A DNA stretch of 64,000 nt from Diaporthe sp. PMI_573 (lineage: Eukaryota; Ascomycota; Sordariomycetes; Diaporthales; Diaporthaceae): contig JAJTUP010000007.1 of the NCBI GenBank assembly GCA_021399435.1, forward strand, positions 1,364,001-1,428,000, read 5' to 3'. Made by a program: the position numbers and the translations under genes. The notes beneath the pieces were generated by a model. It made no database searches and was not told where the DNA came from. It saw only the letters and a program-made list of their open reading frames with translations. The first letter of the stretch is position 1. Every line of letters starts with the position of its first letter. This document shows, one piece after another, positions 42,786-54,964 of the stretch.

Positions 42786-43510
42786 TCATGACGGTCCTTG
42801 AGATGACTGAATCAACGACCCGGCGCAGCGATTACACTGGCCGACGGCGAACCTCGTGAGCGGCACCGTAGCAGATAGAGTCTGAGGCACGCAGGAAGCA
42901 TTCCCGGCCGCGTTGCCCAACGCCCTGATCCCTTCCTCGGGCGTCTGAGGGTTGGAATCGGTGCACGTCGGGTAGGCGAGGTCGGTGATGGACATGGAGA
43001 TTGTGTCGGGCGGGCCGTACCCCGGGGGCTGCAAGGCCACGGATGGCACCGTGCGGTCGTAAGTACGCTGGCATTTGCACGTGGAGGAGGCACCTGCCTT
43101 GGATGTGTCGCAGAGGGTGTTGGTAGAGTTGATGGCACCATGACAGGGAGGTGGTGTCGTACATGTGCAGGTCGTCTTGAAATCGCCGGCCTTGCAGCCC
43201 GGGTGATAGGAGACCGTGGACACAGGAGCTCTTTTGAGGTGTCCTGATTGTACTTATTACCACAAGCTTTGCTCAGGGGTACGCTACGAGGCCACAGCAT
43301 CTATAGTGCTCACCACACAGTTCATTGGGAGGCACGCAGTTGTCGGGACGGGTGGGAGGACTATGTACGGGGAGCGTGATAGGTCGCTTGCCGGTGATCT
43401 GGACTGGGCCCTGAACCTTGATACGCGTGATTTCAATTCTGACGGCGAGTTTGATGACCTCAGGTGTGTCCAGCTGCCGCGGGTGTCTAATGACCACCCG
43501 CTTGTAGGGA
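42786..43510 (-). CDS. Cysteine-rich protein, partial or degraded (about 210 aa readable)
   Basis: Two exons fit on the - strand: from about 43510 down to 43314, and 43243-42786. The 70-nt intron has a GTGAGC donor and CAG acceptor. Exon 1 reads FPYKRVVIRHPRQLDTPEVI then KLAVRIEITRIKVQGPVQI and PPTRPDNCVPPNELC. Exon 2 continues with STVSYHPGCKAG, TTCTCTTPPPC, KAGASSTCKCQRTYD and many further Cys, Pro and Thr residues, to GQCNRCAG. The spacing suggests a secreted disulfide-rich protein. The first exon has no ATG before an upstream stop, so a 5' exon with the signal peptide is missing from my model or the gene is broken. No family is recognised. Confidence 0.4.
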
Positions 43511-43820
43511 AATAAGGGATCATGCCACAGAAGGCCACTCGATGAAAATTGTCTGTGGCAAGTACGAAGGAGATCTAAGGAAGGTCTACCCTAAACGAGG
43601 TCAAGAAAAGGAAAGTGTCTCAACCTGTGGCTATGAAGATGGGTTGTTTGGGCCAATGAGTGGGCACTATTGACCGCCCTACTCAATAGCGCCCGCTCGG
43701 TGAGTGGGAAGACCTTCTCGAAATCGGCTATCGTAACCGGCGCAGTAGCCAGACGGTGCGGGAAGCCACGTCCAAGACAAAGGATTATTACGTCTGCCTC
43801 CAGAGTTCAATGTGCAACAG
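43511..43820. other. Short intergenic between divergent genes
   Basis: Lies between the cysteine-rich gene (-) and the DUF6546-like gene (+). Nothing recognised. Confidence 0.4.
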
Positions 43821-45500
43821 ATGCTTCTCCCACAGACAATGCACCCGGAAGTTCCCCCTACACAAAGCGCCAACACTACTTTGCAAGCCATTATGGCAGC
43901 CGTACCCAAGGAAATCCGAGATCATATTCTCAAAGACGTGTATGACATTTGCCGCCTGGAGAATCGCCCGACGATTGCCTACGCGTCTGTTTGCCCGAAA
44001 TGGCAAGGTTTCTTTGAGGCGAAGCACTTCGCAAAGCTCAACGTGACGTTGCCGCGGCTCGCAGACTTCGACAGGATTGTTGTTGGAGAAAGGAGGGAGC
44101 TGGTCAGACACATTCGGTAAGGCTTCCCGCCCTGTGGCTGTGGTCCGTCCCGAATCACCCTCCAAAGAATCCCGCGCTCGACTGCGACCCTATCTGGGGA
44201 TCGAACTGTAACGTTGAATATGAACTGACTCCTGTCGCAGGGCAGATATTGCATTGTGTCGTGGATCACCATGGCAGTACAATGAAGAGACATACATTTA
44301 TGTCATCTCAACACTGCTTGCGTCCTTGAGCACATGGGACATGGCCATCGTGGAGGACCCAGATCGACTGGTCCTGGAAATATCGACGAGCTACACGAGC
44401 GTCTTTGCTGCGCATCACAATCCGTCGTTGTTGGCCGTGCCCTCTCCGACACCCCAAAGATCACTTTCCAGGATAACAGAGGTAAAAGCAGTAACAACGT
44501 TGCTACTCCATCGAAATACCTACAACATGTTTCAACTGCATCCGCGTGCCTTGCACCATCTCCTGCGAAGCTTGCCTGCATTGAAATCGATCATTTACCA
44601 CAATCGAGTAACCAATGAACCGCATGAAGAAGCCGAGCCCAGTATAGGTGGGTCCAAGTACTTAGCTATGACCCCCATGTTGGCAGGAAGTCTAATTTCA
44701 GTCTTCGTCCACAGTTTACGAGCTCATGCTTCAGAGCTTGCCAGCATCCGTGGACGAGCTCAGGCTCTTCGAGGACGGCAGGGACGGGTTCTCTCCTGCT
44801 CACTCCATGCTCGGGTTTCAAGTTGGCCCCAACTCTCTCCGTGTGGACAGTCTTTCACTCGGACTCTGCATGGCCCGAGCCAGTCGACAGCTGCAACACC
44901 TTTCTGCATCCTTCGTTGTCGACGCGAGGCACTTTTTCCAGCCGTTTTGGCCACAACCTTCGACCGCGAGGACCGCCAATACGAAAGGATGGGTTTGGAG
45001 CAGATTAGAGACCATGGCGCTGACATCCCAGCTCCTGTTCTCCCCGCACGAATCTGAGGAAGACATCAACTACTTGTTGGAGGCTACAAGCAGGGCAGTG
45101 AGAAGGATGCCCAAACTACACACGTTGGAGATATGGAACGGGAATGGGGACGAGCATGCATGCCTGTTTCGCTACAGCTACGATCCAGGTTCCAGACGGG
45201 CCTCACTCACCTGGAAAGGTACCTGGGCAATCGACATCACGCAACGTACTAAGGATTCCTGGAGCGAGACTGTGCGCCAAAAGACTGGGCTTGGAGGTGC
45301 AATTAGGATCGAGAAGATGACAATCCATCGACCGTTCATGGTAGAAGCGGTCGCTATCTTTCTGGACCTACAAATGCGTGTCATCACGGAAAGGGTAAGC
45401 AAATTCCCTCCCTCCCCTGAGCTGTTCATGCTGCTAACCTGAATTCTAGGGATATATTTTCGCAAAGCGCCTCTTCAGTATTGGGAAACTAAAGCTGTAG
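43821..45500 (+). CDS. DUF6546/F-box-like fungal protein, 477 aa
   Basis: Four exons: 43821-44116, 44241-44647, 44715-45394 and 45450-45500; introns are 124, 67 and 55 nt, all phases agree, and the last exon is only 17 codons. The N-terminus (IMAAVPKEIRDHILKDVYDI) looks like an F-box-type helix pair, and the body has a YASVCPKWQGFFEAKHFAKL segment. The C-terminal part (MPKLHTLEIWNGNGDEHACL, then FRYSYD) matches the end of the DUF6546 fungal domain as I recall it, where a LEIWNG phrase precedes a single-strand-rich region. Such proteins are expanded in filamentous fungi and have no known function. A later Met (MAAVPKEI) could be the start. Confidence 0.75.
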
Positions 45501-46629
45501 TCGCAGCGTGGTTGTGTGGTTATCTACGGAACAGCCAGACAAACTTCTTTTTTGGCCTCTTATGATAGTGTATCATCCTGTCGGGTATCCTATCCTTCAA
45601 GCACAGCGTTTCATGGGATAACCTCCTGGGGGGGGGGGGTAATCTCCCACAGGAGAGTTTTCTCCGAGGTAGCGTCTCTAGTAATAAGACTATTCCTATA
45701 TGGATAACCCTCTTACAGAAAAGCCGCCTTCCTCGTTGGTGAGCTTGTGTATACCTGGTATTTCAAAGTACAAAATTAGGGTTTCTGGGCTGTGAGTGCT
45801 CTGAATTTCGTCTGGAAAATCATATGCGAAGTAACTCAGCACCTCTCCTCCCTAAGCAACTCTCCTACATCTCCTCCTACTCGTACCCTCCATCTCACTC
45901 AGTGTTAAGGCCATAGTAGCCCAATCAGTACCCAGAATCTCGACTAATCAGCTATCAAGTTTCAAAACCCGTCGTGGCCAAAGTTCCGTCCAGAGACTAT
46001 TCTAGACGAGTGGCAAATATATGGTGGAACCAGTGAGGTCTAACCAGAAAGTTGAACATGGGCTGCAGTATTCCTAAATACACACATACACGATACGAGT
46101 CGGCGTAGATTGCAAGGCACAGTACCGAACCAGGAATGCTTGCTGCATCAAGAAGCCAATGAACGGTGTTCCATGTGCCAGGGGCCGGCTGGTCTTGAGG
46201 CGCGGGGAAGACAGGTAGCTTTGCTTACCGACAGTGCCGACGCAGATCCGGGTGAAGGGCTTGGCACGCCCTAAAGTGACTTGACGGGCTTCGGTGACGT
46301 GATTGGCAAAGACGTACGTTCCTCACATGTGTATAGTTAGCGGGTCGTTCTCGCCCTCATTCGACCAAGGATCAGCGCGACGCCTTTCCAGATCTCCAAA
46401 GCACCCACCCATGAACTCGAACTTGAATAGAATACATTTGTAATCTCGTGAGCATCGTAGTTAACGGCACGGGTCTGTCCCGCGGCATATAAAGAGGGGA
46501 CCTCGAACGCAACTGATCTCTCGGATGTCCCCATTCTGATAATTGGAGTCCTACGGTTCACTCAGTTGGAAGGAAGAAAAAAATCACCACTTCATCAGGA
46601 ACACCATTGCCACAATTTGACAGCCCACA
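45501..46629. other. Intergenic; promoter of epoxide hydrolase at right
   Basis: A run of eleven G lies near 45630-45640. No exon was recognised in the rest. Confidence 0.45.
46488..46494 (+). promoter_or_regulatory. TATA box of the epoxide hydrolase gene
   Basis: TATAAAG lies about 136-142 bp before the ATG at 46630. Confidence 0.5.
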
Positions 46630-47862
46630 ATGGCGGAGATCAAGCCCTTCAAGATCGCCGTCCCGGACGCGGAGATCGACAAGCTCAAGACCAAGCTGTC
46701 CCTGGCGACATTCCCCCAGGACGTCGACATGTCCGAGTCCTGGTCCTACGGCACACCGCTAAAGGACATCAAACGGCTGGCGCAATACTGGCAGGACGGC
46801 TTCGACTGGCGCGCCGCAGAGTCGAAGCTCAACTCGCAGCTGACGCAGTTCACAACAACCATATCGGTCGACGGCTTCGACCCCCTCGAGATCCACTTCG
46901 TGCACCACAAGTCCCCCCGGCCGGACAGCATCCCGCTGCTCTTCGCCCACGGGTGGCCGGGGAGCTTCTATGAGGCCGTCAAGCTCCTCCCGCTCCTGAC
47001 GCACCCCTCGGACCCAGACCAGCCCTCCTTCCACGTCGTCGTGCCCTCCCTCCCCAACTTCGGTTTCTCAGGCAAGGTCACAAGACCCGGCTTCGGCCCA
47101 AGCCAGCACGCAGAGACGTGCCACAAGCTGATGCTCCAGCTCGGGTACGACAGGTACGCGACGCAGGGCGGCGACTGGGGGTTCATAATCACGCGGATGA
47201 TGGGGATCCAGTACCCGACACACGTGATCGCATCCCACCTCAACTTCGTGCGCGTGACCAAGCCCCCCGAGCTGTCCCAGACACCGGGGCAGTACCTAAA
47301 GCACGCCGTGCTCCCCTACACCGCCTCGGAGCGGGAGGGCCTCCGGCGGACGGCGTGGTTCCGCGAGAAGGGGTTCGGCTACAACCTAGAGCAGTCGACC
47401 CGCCCGCACACGCTGGGCTTCGCACTCCGCGACTCCCCCGTGGCGCTGCTGGCGTGGGTATACGAGAAGCTGCACGACTGGACGGACAGCTACCCCTGGG
47501 CGGACGACGAGGTCCTGACCTGGATAAGCATCTACGCCTTCAGCACGGCGGGCGCCGACGCGAGCGTCAGGATCTACTACGAGGCCCGGGACCAGGAGGC
47601 AGCGCTGGCGCCGGGATACGTGTACTTTGGCAAGGTGCCCCTGGGGCTGAGCTATTTTCCCCGGGACCTGGTCGTCCCGCCCAGCACGTGGGGGCGGACT
47701 TTAGGTCCTGTGGTCTTTGAGAAGAGGCACGAGGACGGCGGGCACTTTGCCGCGCACGAGAGGCCCGAGGAGCTGGCTGGTGACCTGAGGACGATGTTTG
47801 GCAAGGGGGGAGGCGCCGAGGCCGCGGTGAAGAAGCTGAAGGGGGGTCAATCTAGGATTTGA
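46630..47862 (+). CDS. Epoxide hydrolase with EHN domain (alpha/beta fold), 410 aa
   Basis: Single exon, ATG at 46630. The N-terminal ~110 residues form the EHN domain typical of microsomal-type fungal epoxide hydrolases: FKIAVPDAEIDKLKTKLSLA and SWSYGTPLKDIKRLAQYWQD. The hydrolase core then has the oxyanion motif HGWPGSFYE (about 107-115), PSLPNFGFSG, and the nucleophile in GGDWGFI (Asp about 182). The charge-relay His is in DGGHFAAHERPEEL, and lid tyrosines are in IYYEARDQ. Members open epoxides to diols by a covalent ester intermediate, in detoxification or xenobiotic and secondary metabolism. No N-terminal membrane anchor is present, unlike the mammalian microsomal enzyme. Length is normal. 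Confidence 0.92.
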   Translation: MAEIKPFKIAVPDAEIDKLKTKLSLATFPQDVDMSESWSYGTPLKDIKRLAQYWQDGFDWRAAESKLNSQLTQFTTTISVDGFDPLEIHFVHHKSPRPDSIPLLFAHGWPGSFYEAVKLLPLLTHPSDPDQPSFHVVVPSLPNFGFSGKVTRPGFGPSQHAETCHKLMLQLGYDRYATQGGDWGFIITRMMGIQYPTHVIASHLNFVRVTKPPELSQTPGQYLKHAVLPYTASEREGLRRTAWFREKGFGYNLEQSTRPHTLGFALRDSPVALLAWVYEKLHDWTDSYPWADDEVLTWISIYAFSTAGADASVRIYYEARDQEAALAPGYVYFGKVPLGLSYFPRDLVVPPSTWGRTLGPVVFEKRHEDGGHFAAHERPEELAGDLRTMFGKGGGAEAAVKKLKGGQSRI

Positions 47863-48628
47863 AACACGGGAAGGAGGCTCTGTGCGGTACTTGTGTTGAG
47901 CCGCAGCTCGCTTCGTTCTGTGAGGCTTTTTATACTCAAGGAATGAAAAGTATTGCCGCGTCGTCAGAACCCGTGTCACAAGGTACCGACAAGCGAATAT
48001 GCTTTTTGGGATCTTGTCATACCGGGCCAAATCTTTTTGGGTAAATGCGTGGACGGCCAAGCATTGAGGCCATGCCGGGGTGACACGAATCTTGACTACT
48101 GCCAGCAAATCAGGTGTGCCGGCCAAAATACTAGAATTTCCAATCGTCGGATTGGACCCTAGCAGTAGATAAGACCCGTACCGTCACACAGGACCGATGT
48201 ACCCAACATGTGACGAAACAGCACGAGTGTGTCGAAACAAACACGCAGGCAAAATACTTGATACTTGCACAGCTGCACATGAAAGTCCCGATGTCGTTAT
48301 TGCCTCATTCCAAGTGATTGGCTATAGTTGAAGCAGTACCATTTATTTCCATTGTATCACATAACCTCTCCTCCCTAAAAAAAGAACAAAGAGCCTCACG
48401 GCCATGAATTCTAAAGATCGTGTAACCATACCACAACCACCATCTTCAAGACACCCCCTAAAGAAACCCCAAAGAATGTATCCAATTTCCAAAAACGAAC
48501 GGTTGCCCTCGTCTATGATCTATCTAATCTCTATCCCCAGTATATATGCCATACCATGCTGTGCCGTGCCATGCCGTAATGCAATAACCTCTCCCCTTGA
48601 CATGCGAGCAGACTCCACCAATCTGCCT
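47863..48628. other. Intergenic, nothing recognised
   Basis: 3' flanks of the epoxide hydrolase and the small Gly/Ser-rich gene. No exon seen. Confidence 0.45.
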
Positions 48629-48862
48629 TTACCTAGGCCTGTTAGACCCAGAACCATGCGAAGACGAAGATCCGCCCTGGCCACCCTGCGAGCCAGAGCC
48701 AGAACCAGAAGTATTATAAACCCCATAGACAATATCCGACTTGACAACACCGATGGGCGACGAGTAGCGGAGGACCTCGTTCCAGTTGGTCGACGAGGAG
48801 CCGCCGCCTGGAGGCGAGGGCCTCGAAGACCCGGAGCCGGAGCCGGACTGCTGGTGGGACAT
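48629..48862 (-). CDS. Small Gly/Ser-rich protein, 77 aa
   Basis: One frame from an ATG at 48862. Gly/Ser-rich ends flank a non-repetitive centre, STNWNEVLRYSSPIGVVKSD then IVYGVYNTSG, which is too specific to be composition alone. The expected leader at 48866-48925 contains a GGTGCT-type repeat. No signal peptide or domain. It may be a short conserved fungal protein. An overlapping longer frame on the same strand encodes only low-complexity sequence. Confidence 0.45.
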   Translation of the reverse strand: MSHQQSGSGSGSSRPSPPGGGSSSTNWNEVLRYSSPIGVVKSDIVYGVYNTSGSGSGSQGGQGGSSSSHGSGSNRPR

Positions 48863-50544
48863 GTTTGGTGCTGGTGTTGGTGGGAGGCTTTGTTCTGGTG
48901 CTGGTGCTGGTGTTGTGTTGGTAGGTTTTGTTTGTTCTGGTGGGATGGATGGCTGGTAGTCTTCTTGGAGATAGATTTGAAGGAGCGTTCGTTAAACTGG
49001 TGAGAATGCCGTGAAGAACTGGAACGAGGTCTAAGCTTGGATCCTGTACTCAACGCTGTTGCAAGGACGATATCATTCACCAAGCAGGAGGACAACCTCG
49101 ACTTTATACCTCGCCAGTCCATATTCTCCACGGCAGCAACCTCGTGGTGTCTTCCCTCCAGCAATTTATGCCAACCTAGGAAAGTACCAGAGAAAGTACA
49201 ATAAGTACCTCACACCAAAAACCTTCGATCCTGAGGCTGACCCGTCAAATCCTTCCCATCTCGCATACTTTGCCCAATCCCCCGGACAGCATGGTAGCCG
49301 CCCACATGGCAAGCCAGGGCTCCCTGTATGTGTGTGTGCAGGCGGCCGGGTCCCGAGGAATGGACAAGGAGCAGCATAACAAATGACGAAAAGCCGTGTG
49401 TGGTAAGCAGATGCCGGCCATAGGGCTGAGCAGCTTTTTGGTTTTTGTTTCCCTCTCGATCCGCCCAGGGATTGATTGATGGGTCTGTCTGTCATTTGCA
49501 TGGGGGGTGGAGGGGCGCAAGTACCAAAGTTACCCTAAAACAACACCCGCGTCGTACAATCCAGCCAGTGAGGATGTGAATCCCTACCCTGGCCTGCCCT
49601 GCCCTGCAAAGGCCCGCCCTACGCCGGGCCCTTACCTACCTACACTACCACATTAAGTTTTGCTTGCTGCACGTCAAGTGAGGCGTTGTTTGACAGGGAT
49701 GGGTGGGGGTTGGTTGCCTTTGCGTTTCTGGAAAATCTGCGGCTGACCCAAAAAGAACAAACGTTCCAGAATGCCCAGACTCGGCTTCTTCGCACGAGTC
49801 CCACCAACCCCCTCGGACCGGTTCGGACTTTTCGCACTAGAGACCGAAGTTGGACCTCTCACGCTTCAGACCGAAACCCCCATCCTCCCCCGTCAGCTTT
49901 CCAAACCCCGTGCGTGCTGGTGCGGGCTGAGCCCGAACAGGCAACAACATTAAACTCGGTCGGGCGGCCCACACCTGGGGACACACCTAACCTAGGCGGG
50001 CGGGCTGTCCTTTTTTCCCCCTCGTGTATTTTTTATTCCTGCGATGTATAGTAGTAAGCAAAGAAGCGCGATTGCCTGGCGGCTCCATCCCACCAGGCTC
50101 ACCATTATCTCGATTTGGGACATTTTCCATTGGGTTGTTCCTTCGCAGGGCGACAACCGCAGACCATGACGGCGCTTGTTACAGCGAGTGCCGAGCGAGC
50201 GGGACACAAATACAGAATCTCGAAAACCCGATTTCTCAGCATCTTGCCCAGAGCCTCGGATATTTGGGGCCTCGGCTCAGACCTCTCATCTGATTCTCAT
50301 TTTGAATCTCACCCGCCCGGACTGATACTATCCAGCCCTCTGCCCGCCTCGCGCTCGAGGTCCGAGTCGTCGTCGTTGTCGTCTTCTGTGCCAGCCCCCA
50401 TATTGCCCGTGTGACCACTCCGAAACAAAGGTATCAGCGGATTCTCACCTCCTGATAACTCCTTCAAGCCTCGATCTGACGAGGACTTTTGTTGGCGGTG
50501 ATAAATGGGGAACCCGACCCGCGCGCGCGCGCGCTGTTTTTTGC
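48863..50544. other. Long intergenic region, no gene recognised
   Basis: 1.7 kb upstream of the small gene and downstream of the transcription factor. Short frames only. A GC alternation lies near 50521-50532. Confidence 0.45.
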
Positions 50545-53500
50545 TTATGCCTGGACGTCCATCCAGTCCACCCCACTGCCACTTAGGTCAAACATGGCCT
50601 GCCAGAAGGCCTCGTCGAGCTCACCGGGCATCACAAGATGGCTCGGTGATCCGTAGTCCACATCCATCGCCTGCCCTCTTTCATCTGCCTGCGCGGCTGG
50701 GGCACTGCTGCCGCCGCCGCCAGCCTCCGCCGTCCCAGCACCGCCACCACCGCCGGCCAGATTCTTGGCCATGTCGCCCACAGCTTCGCTCCTGAACCGC
50801 GCGTCCTGAGGGTACGGCCCAGGATAACCCTCGCGCGTGCCAGGGCGAATCCGCCCCAGATACCAACTCCGGATCCACCGCACCTTGTCCCTGAACATAC
50901 CCAGCACGCTCCTCTCGCCGTCCACGTACCTTCCACGCCTCCCGAGTCCCGTCGCCAGGCGGTCCGCCTCGTCGAAGAACTCGGAGAGGCGTCCGCAGAT
51001 ACCTCCGAGGTTGAAGTGGTCGCGCGCCACCGAGACGACCCAGTCCGGATCGCGTGGGTTGTTGGGGGACGAGGCCTCGTCGCCCAGGAAGAGCAGCCGG
51101 CTGGCAGCCACGATGACGAAGGAGATGTGTGCGCTGTGGAAGGGCATGCACACCAGGTTCTGCGGCGGGATCGCCATGTATGACGAGAAGAACTCGCGCG
51201 CAGAGCTGAGGCATGCCCACAGCGCCGCGGTGCGCGCATTCGGGTCGCCCGCGTCGTAACCGGTTGCCGTCGATGTCGAGCGGATATAGATGGCGGGCTC
51301 GTATAGGCGGCATATCGCAGCGTGGTAGTGCGTCCACAGGAGAGCTGTGGTTCCGTCAGCCAGTCGTCCCGGGGGGACAGGAGAAGATGCTCATGCGACC
51401 AAGACCTTGCGGCGGGGGGGGGGAGCCTACAGTTGCACTCTACCTCAGGCGGTTGTTGTCGGACGAGGGCGTCCAATTCCTTCCGTACGGACGCAATCGC
51501 CATGTGTATCGGTGCATAGTTGACACTGCGCGACGCATAGTCGTCGCCGTATGGAACGAGCTCCGCGGCGCGGCCCAGCAGTTGCTGGATTTTGACCAAC
51601 GCGACCAGGAAGCCGTCCGAGTCGTACTCCCGAGCCTTCTCGATCTCGTCGCAGCACTTGAGCAGGTAGGGGCTGTAAGTCATCGGGCAGTGCCGCCTGA
51701 AAAAGCTGGAGAGTCTGCGCACGACACCAGTCAGTCGGTCAGTCAGTCAGTCATGATGGCACCCAGGAACGGGCATATTGTGTCTCCTCTTACAAGGATG
51801 TGACGTAGAAGGTGCCGAGGGCGGCGCGCATGTCGTCCAGCGTATGTTCTTTGCTCCAATACCTCTTGCCGCCCCTCTGCTGCGACACGGCGTCCTTCAG
51901 CATGATCGAGGAGGGTTTGCTAAAGTCCAGGGGCCATCTGCTGAGGCCCAGGTCGATGACAAGTGCGACAGCCAGTTGGACAAAGTTGGTTGCCTGGGAG
52001 TCGGTGAAGAAGTGAAAATCGCCCCTGCGGATGAGGTCAGCCTTGGACCCGGCCGTGACTTGGGCATCTGCACAGTTTCTTACCATGCCACGTGGACCAG
52101 CAGCGCTTGGAGCAACTCAAGCCGCCGCTCGTTATTGACAACAACATGCTCAGCAATGCACCGCCGAAACCATTCCTTGAAATCAGACTGGGTATTCGGG
52201 GCTTGTGGGGCAGCCACCGAGACGATGGTCCGGAAGAGGACAGGCTTCTTCTCGTAGAGGTCGTAGGCGGTGGCCATGACGGGGATTGTGACAAAAGGGA
52301 AGTAGGGCGCATAGAGGGACCTGTAAATGTTTAAGGCGCGGTCTGCCTCGTAAAAGGTCATACGGAAGCCAGGTATGATCTCGACGGCCTCGTTGCCGGG
52401 CGGCGAAGGTCTGCTGTGCGCCATGAAGCCTGGCCCAGCCGTATCAGCCGGGATCCTTGGGCTGTTTGCGCCGGTGCTCTGCCCGGTAGTGACGGATGCA
52501 GGCTGGGGGATGCCTGGGGGAGGGAGTGGACGGGCATTGTATTGGAAATTGTGTGCTGAAGGAGGCGATGAAGCAAGTTCTGCAAATTCTGGCCTGTTGC
52601 CGGGGGCCGCGCTGCCTGAGGGCTCGACATTTGGGTTGAGGAGCTGTTGAATGCTGTTCCGGCCGGGCTCGTGGCTCGGGACGGGCACGCTGGCACTGCT
52701 TGGTGGTGTGTGGCCACTAGAGCTGGGGCTGTTTTGTTGGATCTGCTGACTGGCGTTCAGGAGGGACATGATACCGTCGATCTTCTCCTCAAGCTGCCCA
52801 ACACGGCTGTGTGCGAGGGGGTCTCGTCAGCGGGCGTTCCTCGACCAGATGGCTGCATGTCTAAAACTGTGCCCACCCTCGCGGTGCGTGCATTGGACTG
52901 TGTACTCAGCCGCCCGATGCGGACGGCGACACAACTCGAGACATGATGCAAGCCGGGTGCAATACAAAAAGTGAAGACATACGTCGATGGGCCGCGCCTC
53001 CTTCGCGGATTGATTTCTGGGAGAGTACATGGGGCCTTGATCTTGGAACACCTGCAGCAGCAATAATGTCAGTGGATCGACCGACCTTCCTTGATATTAG
53101 ACGGTCATTGTATAATATAATAGCTGCAGGCAGGACGGCATGGCATTATTAGGCAATGCGACTGGGTTCATGCAGCCTGGCAGCACGCGGGACCGCAAGA
53201 CGGGAGATCGGCATGAGATCGACCGACTGCCGGGCGGACGAAGTGCTCTCGCAGCCAGGGGTAGAGGCGGGTGGTTCTTGTCATGAAGCTTCGGCGGAAC
53301 CTGACATCCGGATGACCCGCATCGGAGCCCGGAACATCCAGACACAGGCCAGGCCAACTCAGTTGAACGAGAGTGGGAGCTGGCGATGGATGGTCGTGGG
53401 CGGCGTGGGCAGCATTGCCAACAACTGCTGTGATCCGGAGCAGCACAGCACAGGGCAGCAGGGCCAGATCGGGCTCAGCTCTCTTTAAGTGGACCAACCG

Positions 53501-53775
53501 GCCCAGGACCCCAGGTCTCAGGTGACACTCGTGCAGGTCGTGCAGGTCTGGGAAGATCGGGCGGCGCGGCGCAACATGGCGAGAGCAGCGCAAGGGCGGA
53601 AAAGAAGTAGAAGTCCACACTCGACTCACCTCTGGCAGGGCGTGGCGCCGGGCTCAGACGGCCAGACGCAGCGCATCTTTGAGCGGGCACAGGACTGGCA
53701 TGCTCGTGGGCGGTATTTCTGGACCTCGGGGGTGGCGCGAGAAAGGTCGCCCGATGCCGGGGTGGAGTCTGGCAT
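50545..53775 (-). CDS. Zn2Cys6 fungal transcription factor, 750 aa
   Basis: Six exons on the - strand: 53775-53630, 53051-52983, 52806-52084, 52024-51794, 51714-51431 and 51344-50545. Total coding length is a multiple of three. The zinc cluster is complete only after splicing: ACQSCARSKMRC, then PCQRC, then SKIKAPC, with cysteines at 26, 29, 36, 47, 50 and 57. A basic linker RRRRGPS and a dimerisation coiled coil (VGQLEEKIDGIMSLLNASQQ) follow. The middle has the fungal regulatory domain (FFTDSQATNFVQLAVALVID, LLWTHYHAAICRLYEPAIYI). Intron 1 is 578 nt, very long for this gene set, and cuts between zinc-cluster residues 48 and 50. The fifth donor (GTAGGC) is weak and was chosen for frame and sense. 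Target genes unknown. Confidence 0.85.
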
Positions 53776-54393
53776 TGTGACGGCGTCGCGGGCGTCCGGA
53801 GGAGTGCGCAGCGCAGCGCAAGGGCAGCGCAAGGGCGTGGGTGGGCGGATGCTCGTGCTCGTTCTCGGTCTTGGGTGCTGCTTGATATGGAGACTTGTTT
53901 TCCTTTTGTCTTCTCCCTTCCGATCACCAGGCTACTGTGTGCCGTGGCCGTGGGGCAATGGACATCGGGACTGCTGCGCCGTTTGTGTGCCCGGGAGACA
54001 GACAGACAGACAGAATCTGGAGCTGCTGGTTGTTGAGTGCGCTCGTTCTCGTTTCCCGAGCTGCGTCTAACAACGCAGTGTTGGCCTTGCTTGGCCTTGC
54101 TTGACCTTGACCTTGCTTGACCTTTGACCGTAAGAAGAACGAGCGCTAGGGTCTTCAGGCAGGTAAAAGAAAAGCTTGTCAGGCGTAAGGCGTGAGGCGT
54201 CAGACGTCAAGACTTCAGATGCAGAGTGAGAGGCATGCCAGGCGAACGGAGGGAAAAGGGTGTGTGCCGGTGTTGGTGTACATGATGTGAGGTGGGTGAG
54301 GACGACGGGGGGTGGGCTGGCCTCGGGATGGTGCGAGTCGGCCACTTGATCGAGAAATCAAGCAGCAGTAGCAGCAAGTCGGCAGCAGCAGCA

Positions 54394-54418
54394 GGGCAGG
54401 GCAGGGCAGGGCAGGGGG
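54394..54418 (+). repeat. GGGCA tandem, G-quadruplex-type motif
   Basis: Five runs of at least three G are spaced by CA, on the + strand. It meets the simple rule for an intramolecular G-quadruplex. Confidence 0.8.
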
Positions 54419-54915
54419 AGAGAGACAAGGCAGGCACGAACCAGGGGAGCACAAGACCACAGTACCTAGGGTCGTGTACAAGAGTAAGGTACAGAGTACG
54501 AAGTACAGACGGCAAGTACCTTCCCTCGCCTCTTCAAGTGGGAAGTGGGCAAGAACCACAAGCAAGCAGGAACAAGACACCACTTTGCTGCTGCCCACAC
54601 AGCCCACACTACCGCTGCCACCGCGTTCCCTAGGGCGGATTTCTGGTTCGGCCCGGTCGGGCAGCTGGACCTCGTGGGGCCACTGGGCCACAACCAAGCA
54701 CAACCCAGACTCATGCTTTGCTTCCCACCCGCCCATTGGCTGCCGCCCCCCTCGCGCCTCCTTCAGGGGGGGCCGGCTCGGGTTCTAATTGAATATCCGA
54801 CCCCGAGCCCCATACAGCCATTCTTTCTCCCTCGGCTAATAAACGAGCCAACGGCGCTGCGTTCAACCAGCTCCCCTTTCATCGCATCCCTCCCTGCCTT
54901 ATCCCGATTGTGGCT

Positions 54916-54964
54916 TGCTGCAACTGCTGCAACTGCTGCTGCAACTGCTGCTGCAACTGCTGCA
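54916..54964. repeat. CTGCAACTG/CTG trinucleotide-type tandem
   Basis: Repeated CAACTGCTG and CAACTGCTGCTG units over about 49 bp. Open frames through it encode only Cys/Asn repeats and are not considered genes. Confidence 0.85.

Noticed and set aside
50631..51722. Single 363-codon frame through the transcription factor's 3' half
   Set aside because: Only 51714-51431 of it is real coding sequence. After the splice site it becomes Arg/Ser/Thr-rich and loses the regulatory-domain pattern.
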